Shown in pieces: positions 59,835 through 64,000 of a DNA stretch of 64,000 nt. The stretch is taken from positions 8,875-72,874 of the forward strand of contig JACZKN010000092.1 in NCBI GenBank assembly GCA_014859985.1. The letters run 5' to 3'. Numbering within the stretch: the first letter of the stretch is position 1; each line of letters opens with the position of its first letter. The translations under genes were made by a program, and so were the position numbers. The stretch is from Candidatus Krumholzibacteriia bacterium (GTDB taxonomy: Bacteria; Krumholzibacteriota; Krumholzibacteriia; LZORAL124-64-63). The notes under the pieces were generated by a model. The model saw nothing but the letters and a program-made list of their open reading frames with translations. It did no database searches and was not told the DNA's origin.

Positions 59835-60609
59835 CGGGCCGCGCCCCCTCTTTGAGTTCATCGGAGAGCTTCTTCATCGCGACGTGCGCGAACCCAGATG
59901 CATCCTTCCGCGAGATCCCTTTCTTTTCCCAGTTGGTCTTCGAGAACCAGCCGCCGGAAAAGTCTTCGACGATCTTAGATGCTTCCTGGCAATGGCGTCC
60001 GAGCGCTTTCGAGAATCCGGCTTGCTGAGCCAGGGTTGCGAAGCGCCTGTCTTCGCCAACATGGAGGGTCATTGCTCGACTGAGGAAGTAGTCGAGGTAC
60101 CTCTCAGTCAGGCGTGCGAAGAATTGGCGGGCGAAGACGCTGAACTGGCGGTTGGTCCCCAACTGCCGAAGCTCACGCTGAACATCGGCTGCGGTCGTTC
60201 CGAAGAGGCTCTGAGTCCTCTCACCGAGTACCCGGGTCAGCGTCTCGGTCGCAGACATCTCTGCCATTTCACCGAGGTCCGTACGACCACCGTTCTTAGA
60301 GAGACGACGGTCCACCGCATCGGCGAAAGCACCGACCAGCTCCATTAAAGTCGGGGCATCGCGGACGTCGATCCCCGCCGCACGGAGTGATCCGGCGTAG
60401 TCATCTGATCGCGCCGCGAGTGGAAGCTGGGTCAGGAGCCAGATCGTCTCAACCAGGCCTTTATCGTCACTGGCGAGTTTCAGACCTCGCTCGGCCGCCG
60501 AGATTGTGGCGTTGGCGACCTGCGCGGTGCCTGCGCCTCCTTCGATAAGCCCAACAACCTGCTGCCACCGTCTCGTGCGCGGAAGCTCACCGAGGCGCAA
60601 GTGCCCCAT
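59824..60609 (-). CDS. unknown partner protein of the QueC-like gene, 261 aa
   Basis: The product is helical with no membrane or enzyme motif: RRWQQVVGLIEGGAGTAQVA, 'AFADAVDRRLSKNGGRTDLG', 'RQFSVFARQFFARLTERYLD', and 'HCQEASKIVEDFSGGWFSKT'. It has the look of a conserved cytoplasmic protein (many aromatic and acidic landmarks), although I cannot name the family. Its stop overlaps the QueC-like start region, so the two form one operon. QatB of the Qat system also precedes QatC, but this protein has no clear similarity I can see to QatB. Confidence 0.6.
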   Translation of the reverse strand: MGHLRLGELPRTRRWQQVVGLIEGGAGTAQVANATISAAERGLKLASDDKGLVETIWLLTQLPLAARSDDYAGSLRAAGIDVRDAPTLMELVGAFADAVDRRLSKNGGRTDLGEMAEMSATETLTRVLGERTQSLFGTTAADVQRELRQLGTNRQFSVFARQFFARLTERYLDYFLSRAMTLHVGEDRRFATLAQQAGFSKALGRHCQEASKIVEDFSGGWFSKTNWEKKGISRKDASGFAHVAMKKLSDELKEGARPDGK

Positions 60610-60876
60610 GCTCTTACCTCACATCGTCAGAACGGAGTTGTGGCTTCGCCAATTATCGGCTGGGACCGGCTCCACCTGAAGCGGAAATGCCCTCGCCCGG
60701 TCCCGCTCAATTCCACGGAGATGTCCCCACGGGCCGTACTCGCCCCCCCTTTCTCTTTCGAGGAGGCGCGTGTCGGAGTCCGCGTGATTGCCTTGATGCA
60801 GGGGGCGTTCAGAGGTAGGACTGAATGTGGCCGTGTCTCCCCAACTCACATGATCACAGGAGGTTGCGTTCACCAC

Positions 60877-62388
60877 ATGCCTGCAAAACGAGAATCCCTA
60901 ACCCGGGTCGCCTTCTACACCCGGATCTCCACAGACGAGGACCACCAGAAGTACTCGCTCGGTGCCCAATCCGAGCGCCTCGAGGCCTTTTGCAAGGCCC
61001 AGTGGGGCGACGACTGGCGGCTCCACAAGGTCTACCGCGACACCGAGAGCGGAACCCACATGAACCGCCCCGGCCTCGAGGAGATGCTCTTTGATGCCGA
61101 GTCGGAGGCCTTCGACACCCTGCTGGTCTTCCGCGTCGACCGCCTGTCACGCAAGGTCCGCGAGCTCGCCCTCATGGTGGACGAGCTGACCAGGTTCGGC
61201 GTGGTCCTGAAGTCCATCACCGAGCCGTTCGACACCGCCAACGCAGCCGGCAAGATGATGCTCCAGATGCTCGGGGTCTTCGCCGAGTTCGAGCACGCCA
61301 CCATCGTCGAGCGCACCAAGGTCGGGATGGAGAAGAAGGCGAAGACCGGCGCCTGGGTCGGTGGCGTCGTGCCCTACGGCTATCTGCTCGACCCGGAGCG
61401 GGGCATGATCATCAACGAGGAAGAGGCGCTCATCGTTCGGAAGATGTTCCGGATGTACGCCATCGGAAAGGAGGGGTCATCGGCGATCTGCAAACAGCTC
61501 AACGAGGCTGGCCATCGGAACCGGAACGGCAAGAAGTGGGGCCGGCGCGTCGTCCTCTACATGCTCAAGAATCCCACCTACCTGGGTAAGATCCGGTGGC
61601 GAGAGATCCTGTACGAAGGCCAGCATGACCCGCTCGTGTCCGATGTCCTCTTCGAGAAGGCGAACGAGGTCCTCCAGGAACGAAACGAGGAGTCCGCTGG
61701 CCGTCGGTGGCACAACGGCGACGACCGACTCCTGACCGGCATCATCAAGTGCGCGCGATGCAAGAGCCACATGTTCGGGGGCGGGGGGCACAAGAACGGG
61801 GTCCACGTCCCCTACTACGTCTGCTCGAAACGCACCAGCGATCACGAATGCGAGCAGGATTACGTTCGAGCTGAACTCCTGGAATCCGCCATCGTCCAAG
61901 ACCTCAAGGCCATGTTCCGAGACGAGCAGTTCCTCGCCCGGGTCTGGACGGAGGCGAACAAACAGCTGGGGGCGGAGAAGCCGAACCTGGAGCAGGAGAT
62001 CGCCAAGGTCGAAGCCCAGGCCACCAAGACCCGGGCGGCCATCGACCGCTACTTCGAGGCCTTCGAGGCCGGCACGCTGGACGCCGGACTGTGCAACGAG
62101 AAGGTCCGCGATCTGCGGGCGCGACTGGAAGAACTGGAGGACGAGAAGCAGGATCTGGAGGCCCGGCGCGAGCGCCTGGAACTCCCCGCGATCGACCGGG
62201 AGATGATGGCGACCCTCGTCGACCAGTTCGACCGGGTCATGGCCGAGGGGCCGAACCCCAAAAAGAAGGACCTTCTCCGCCGTCTGGTGAAGAAGGTCCT
62301 GGTCCATGACCGTCGCACGATCGAGATCTGGTACGGCTTACCAAACCCTCAAGGGTGCGAGGACTGGAACAATTGGCTCCTCGGGTAG
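60877..62388 (+). CDS. large serine integrase/recombinase
   Basis: Start ATG 60,877 (AGGAGG 13 bases upstream) gives 503 residues; the longer frame is not protein-like. The resolvase domain opens VAFYTRISTDEDHQKYSLGA with nucleophile Ser18, then 'FRVDRLSRKVRELALMVDEL'. The recombinase domain (ICKQLNEAGHRNRNGKKWG) and zinc ribbon (CARCKSHMF ... CSKRTSDHEC) follow, then a coiled coil (~370-440). The last residues, WLLG, and the stop are read from the antisense strand of tRNA-Asn, inside the attachment core. The integrase end therefore depends on whether the element is integrated. It would catalyse integration and excision. Confidence 0.92.
   Translation: MPAKRESLTRVAFYTRISTDEDHQKYSLGAQSERLEAFCKAQWGDDWRLHKVYRDTESGTHMNRPGLEEMLFDAESEAFDTLLVFRVDRLSRKVRELALMVDELTRFGVVLKSITEPFDTANAAGKMMLQMLGVFAEFEHATIVERTKVGMEKKAKTGAWVGGVVPYGYLLDPERGMIINEEEALIVRKMFRMYAIGKEGSSAICKQLNEAGHRNRNGKKWGRRVVLYMLKNPTYLGKIRWREILYEGQHDPLVSDVLFEKANEVLQERNEESAGRRWHNGDDRLLTGIIKCARCKSHMFGGGGHKNGVHVPYYVCSKRTSDHECEQDYVRAELLESAIVQDLKAMFRDEQFLARVWTEANKQLGAEKPNLEQEIAKVEAQATKTRAAIDRYFEAFEAGTLDAGLCNEKVRDLRARLEELEDEKQDLEARRERLELPAIDREMMATLVDQFDRVMAEGPNPKKKDLLRRLVKKVLVHDRRTIEIWYGLPNPQGCEDWNNWLLG
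62373..62380. other. attR core (right end of the 59.5-kb element)
   Basis: TTGGCTCC covers the last integrase codons and the CCA end and discriminator region of tRNA-Asn. It matches 2,846-2,853. The chromosomal tRNA is kept intact on the outer side. Confidence 0.7.
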
Positions 62389-62448
62389 GACTCGAACCTA
62401 CAACCCTGCGGTTAACAGCCGCATGCTCTACCATTGAGCTACCGAGGA
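62377..62448 (-). tRNA. tRNA-Asn (anticodon GTT)
   Basis: On the minus strand a 7-bp acceptor stem (TCCTCGG with CCGAGGA), D arm AGCTCAATGGTAGAGCA, anticodon loop CTGTTAA and T arm GTAGG TTCGAGT CCTAC form a complete cloverleaf. CCA is encoded at 62,376-62,374. Anticodon GTT reads Asn codons. The prophage is inserted directly at its 3' end. Confidence 0.95.
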
Positions 62449-62648
62449 GCCTCTATTCGATTTTCGGGCACAAACCCCGAGGCCATACCGATTCGGCACG
62501 AGCCATCAAGGCTTGAGCGGACGGGGAATATAGGCCCCTGGGCCACCCACGTCAAGAATCCGCCGCTCAGCCCCTCCCGGTCTGTGGCGATTGCGCGCAA
62601 GGCCTCCAGCAGCTGGCGCTCGGCCGACGCCGTGAACCCGATCCTCAA
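62439..62648 (-). pseudogene. ParE/RelE toxin, truncated
   Basis: The first ~27 residues (MRIGFTASAERQLLEALRAI, then ATDREGL) match ParE/RelE toxins, but the frame then turns to unrelated sequence and runs into the tRNA gene. Full-length toxins have about 90-100 residues. The remnant overlaps the antitoxin stop by 4 bases, as in complete operons. The antitoxin may persist without its toxin. Confidence 0.65.
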
Positions 62649-62923
62649 TCGTGGCCTCGATCAAGCAGCGCCCGGGCCTCAGCCAGCACCTCACCGTCGG
62701 CCCTGACCCTCCCCGCCGCGACGTCCGCCTCGCCGGCCAGCAGGGCCCTGGCCAGCGCCAGGTCGCGTTGGGTCCGCTCGTAAGCCTCGACACTTTGCAG
62801 GACCGCCACGCTGCGGCCTCGCTGGGTCAGGACCACGGGGTCAGGCGACGCTTGGACCTTCTGCAGGACGGCCGCGGCGTCCCGGCGGAAATCGGACACG
62901 GGAACGATCTCTGGTATCTTCAT
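62645..62923 (-). CDS. Phd/YefM-type antitoxin
   Basis: ATG 62,923 follows GGAGGT at good spacing. The 92-residue product opens IPEIVPVSDFRRDAAAVLQK and has 'DPVVLTQRGRSVAVLQSVEAYE', the Phd/YefM fold for DNA binding and toxin capture. The C-terminal helix (~60-92) would wrap the toxin. The partner gene downstream is truncated. TACAAT about 30 bases upstream may be its -10. Confidence 0.85.
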   Translation of the reverse strand: MKIPEIVPVSDFRRDAAAVLQKVQASPDPVVLTQRGRSVAVLQSVEAYERTQRDLALARALLAGEADVAAGRVRADGEVLAEARALLDRGHD

Positions 62924-63007
62924 CAAAGGTACCTCCAAGTGTACCCTTGATTGTATCATAATCGCTCATTTTTGGCCACTGGTCGGCCCGCCACACCCCT
63001 CACAACG

Positions 63008-63226
63008 TCACTTCTCCCCCGTCCAACGGATGTCTAACCGCTTGCCGTTCAAAGCGCAGTCCCGCAGGTACAGGTTGATCAAGGTCTGGTAGGGAATACC
63101 CGTCTCCTCCGCCAGGTCCTTGAAATAGGCGACCGTACCCTCGTCCAACCGGATCGTCACCTGCTTCTTCAGGCGGCTGGCGTAGGGGCTCTGCTTGGTG
63201 GAGCTGAAGTCGTAGGACTTGCGCAT
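63008..63226 (-). CDS. CopG/BrnA-like antitoxin
   Basis: The 72-residue product has a ribbon-helix-helix: KKQVTIRLDEGTVAYFKDLA, then ETGIPYQTLINLYLRDCA. It is basic and close to BrnA-type antitoxins. A BrnT toxin gene would normally be beside it but is not seen, so it may be an orphan. Its promoter suggests a leaderless message. Confidence 0.8.
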   Translation of the reverse strand: MRKSYDFSSTKQSPYASRLKKQVTIRLDEGTVAYFKDLAEETGIPYQTLINLYLRDCALNGKRLDIRWTGEK

Positions 63227-63232
63227 AGCCGC

Positions 63233-63261
63233 ATTGTACCTACACTGTATTTACAAAGCAA
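63233..63261 (-). promoter_or_regulatory. promoter of the CopG/BrnA-like gene
   Basis: Minus-strand TTGCTT (63,261-63,256), 17-base spacer, TACAAT (63,238-63,233). The -10 ends only 6 bases before the ATG at 63,226, so transcription would start about at the start codon. Confidence 0.4.
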
Positions 63262-63277
63262 GGGTCAGGGTTCCCCA

Positions 63278-63586
63278 TCAGCAAATGATCTTCGCCAGCT
63301 GCTTTTTCGTTACGCCCAGCGTCAGCAGCGCCTTCAACAACAGATCGACCGTGACGGAAGGATCGCCGGCCTCCATCTTGGCCACGCGTGACTGGCTGGA
63401 GCCCAATTGCCGGGCTAAGGCAGCCTGGGTCACACCCTGCCGGGTCCGCTCTGCCCGCAGGCTCTCGCTGAGGGCGATTTTCAATTCGATGAAGCGGGCC
63501 TCGTCGGGCGTCAGTTCCAGGAATTCGGCAGCACCGCCGATCTTCCAGCCCCCGGCCTCGAGCTTCTTCCGTTTCTTGGCTTCCAT
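63278..63586 (-). CDS. HigA-type XRE antitoxin
   Basis: ATG 63,586 has GAGGT upstream; an earlier GTG overlaps the toxin stop. The 102-residue product carries a helix-turn-helix (VTQAALARQLGSSQSRVAKM) and a helical C-terminus ending LGVTKKQLAKIIC. It pairs with the upstream toxin gene, toxin first, as in HigBA operons. Confidence 0.85.
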   Translation of the reverse strand: MEAKKRKKLEAGGWKIGGAAEFLELTPDEARFIELKIALSESLRAERTRQGVTQAALARQLGSSQSRVAKMEAGDPSVTVDLLLKALLTLGVTKKQLAKIIC

Positions 63587-63597
63587 TGCCCTAGACC

Positions 63598-63933
63598 TCA
63601 CGGGTTCGCATCATACTGCCGCATCCGACGCCGGCAGGTCTCGATCACCAACTTCGGAGTCCTGGCCGTGGTCTTTCTGAAGACATCGAGGACCAGGACC
63701 GCATCGCAGTCAAGGCGGTATACGATCCGCCAGGTCACGTCCAAATCGACGATCCTCAACTCGTGGCAGTGGGGCCCCAAGGACGGCATCGGCCGCGAAT
63801 GAGGCATCGCGATCGTTCGCCCGGCCTGCAGGCAACGCAGGAGATATCCAGCCTCGAGCCGCGCCGCCGAACCCATGGGTGGTGTCTTGATCTCGCTGCC
63901 GAGCCAGACGATCGGTTTGTCCAATGGGTTCAT
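63598..63933 (-). CDS. HigB/Gp49-like RelE-family toxin
   Basis: The 111-residue product contains 'YLLRCLQAGRTIAMPHSRPM', then LRIVDLDVTWRIVYRLDCDA and 'VLVLDVFRKTTARTP', the Gp49-like HigB pattern (ribosome-dependent mRNA endonuclease). Toxin precedes antitoxin by a short gap. The message is probably leaderless because the -10 box ends 5 bases before ATG. Confidence 0.85.
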   Translation of the reverse strand: MNPLDKPIVWLGSEIKTPPMGSAARLEAGYLLRCLQAGRTIAMPHSRPMPSLGPHCHELRIVDLDVTWRIVYRLDCDAVLVLDVFRKTTARTPKLVIETCRRRMRQYDANP

Positions 63934-63938
63934 CGGAG

Positions 63939-63967
63939 ATTATATGTCATTTTTGACATAGTGTCAA
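63939..63967 (-). promoter_or_regulatory. consensus promoter with operator-like inverted repeat for higBA
   Basis: Minus-strand TTGACA (63,967-63,962), 17-base spacer, TATAAT (63,944-63,939): both boxes are perfect. TATGTCA-TTTT-TGACATA at 63,943-63,960 is a perfect 7-bp inverted repeat covering the -10 edge and spacer, a natural HigA operator. Confidence 0.8.
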
Positions 63968-64000
63968 GCGACCCCTCACTTCTCAAACGCCACCAAAACC

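Overview
The window shows one integrated element of about 59.5 kb (2,846 to 62,380) inside a GC-rich bacterial chromosome. The host is probably in or near the FCB assemblage or a related candidate phylum: a secreted protein at 1,377-2,282 ends in a FlgD-like 'PNPFNPST' sorting domain. This is inferred from one gene and is weak for naming a phylum.

Element ends. The right end is a large serine integrase (60,877-62,388) whose last codons run antisense into the 3' end of tRNA-Asn(GTT) (62,377-62,448). The left end is the matching 8-base core TTGGCTCC at 2,846-2,853. Just outside it, at 2,797-2,822, lies a minus-strand Rho-independent terminator with no gene of its own. Joining the flanks at the core puts that terminator about 23 bases behind the tRNA CCA end. 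Joining the element's own ends extends the integrase in frame into the start-less helix-turn-helix ORF at 2,841-3,416.

Layout. (1) 1-2,840: chromosome, with a small ORF, a transposase remnant, a tiny helix-turn-helix protein and the secreted protein. (2) 2,841-14,600: defence block. A DUF3800 protein and a coiled-coil membrane protein are on the plus strand. On the minus strand an operon-like series runs AlpA-like regulator, type III-like restriction enzyme, methyltransferase, ParE-UvrD helicase, broken DUF2188 gene, TIR protein. (3) 14,787-34,321: siphophage morphogenesis, transcribed outward from a perfect 27-bp palindrome at 19,092-19,118. Head joining protein, portal, secreted proteins and lysis genes go left. 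Protease-capsid, tail and tip genes go right, with a -1 frameshift site in the tail chaperone. (4) 34,436-41,594: heavy-metal efflux cargo (CzcCBA/CusCBA-type RND pump, PII-like protein, CzcD-like transporter). (5) 41,886-48,388: phage genes including ParB-methyltransferase, terminase small and large subunits. (6) 48,447-57,607: minus-strand replication and recombination module (SpoVG-like, primase-helicase, helicase, RusA, DUF669, AAA ATPase, RecE-like nuclease, sigma-like factor, Com-like zinc fingers) with phased TTCAC repeats beside the primase. (7) 57,801-60,609: an unusual two-gene pair, a QueC-like PP-loop protein plus a protein of unknown family. (8) Integrase and tRNA. (9) 62,439-64,000: chromosomal toxin-antitoxin remnants and modules.

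Portal, protease-capsid, tape measure, terminase, lysis, replication and integrase genes each occur once, so the two phage halves probably form one prophage. It carries metal-resistance cargo in the middle and defence genes at both ends.
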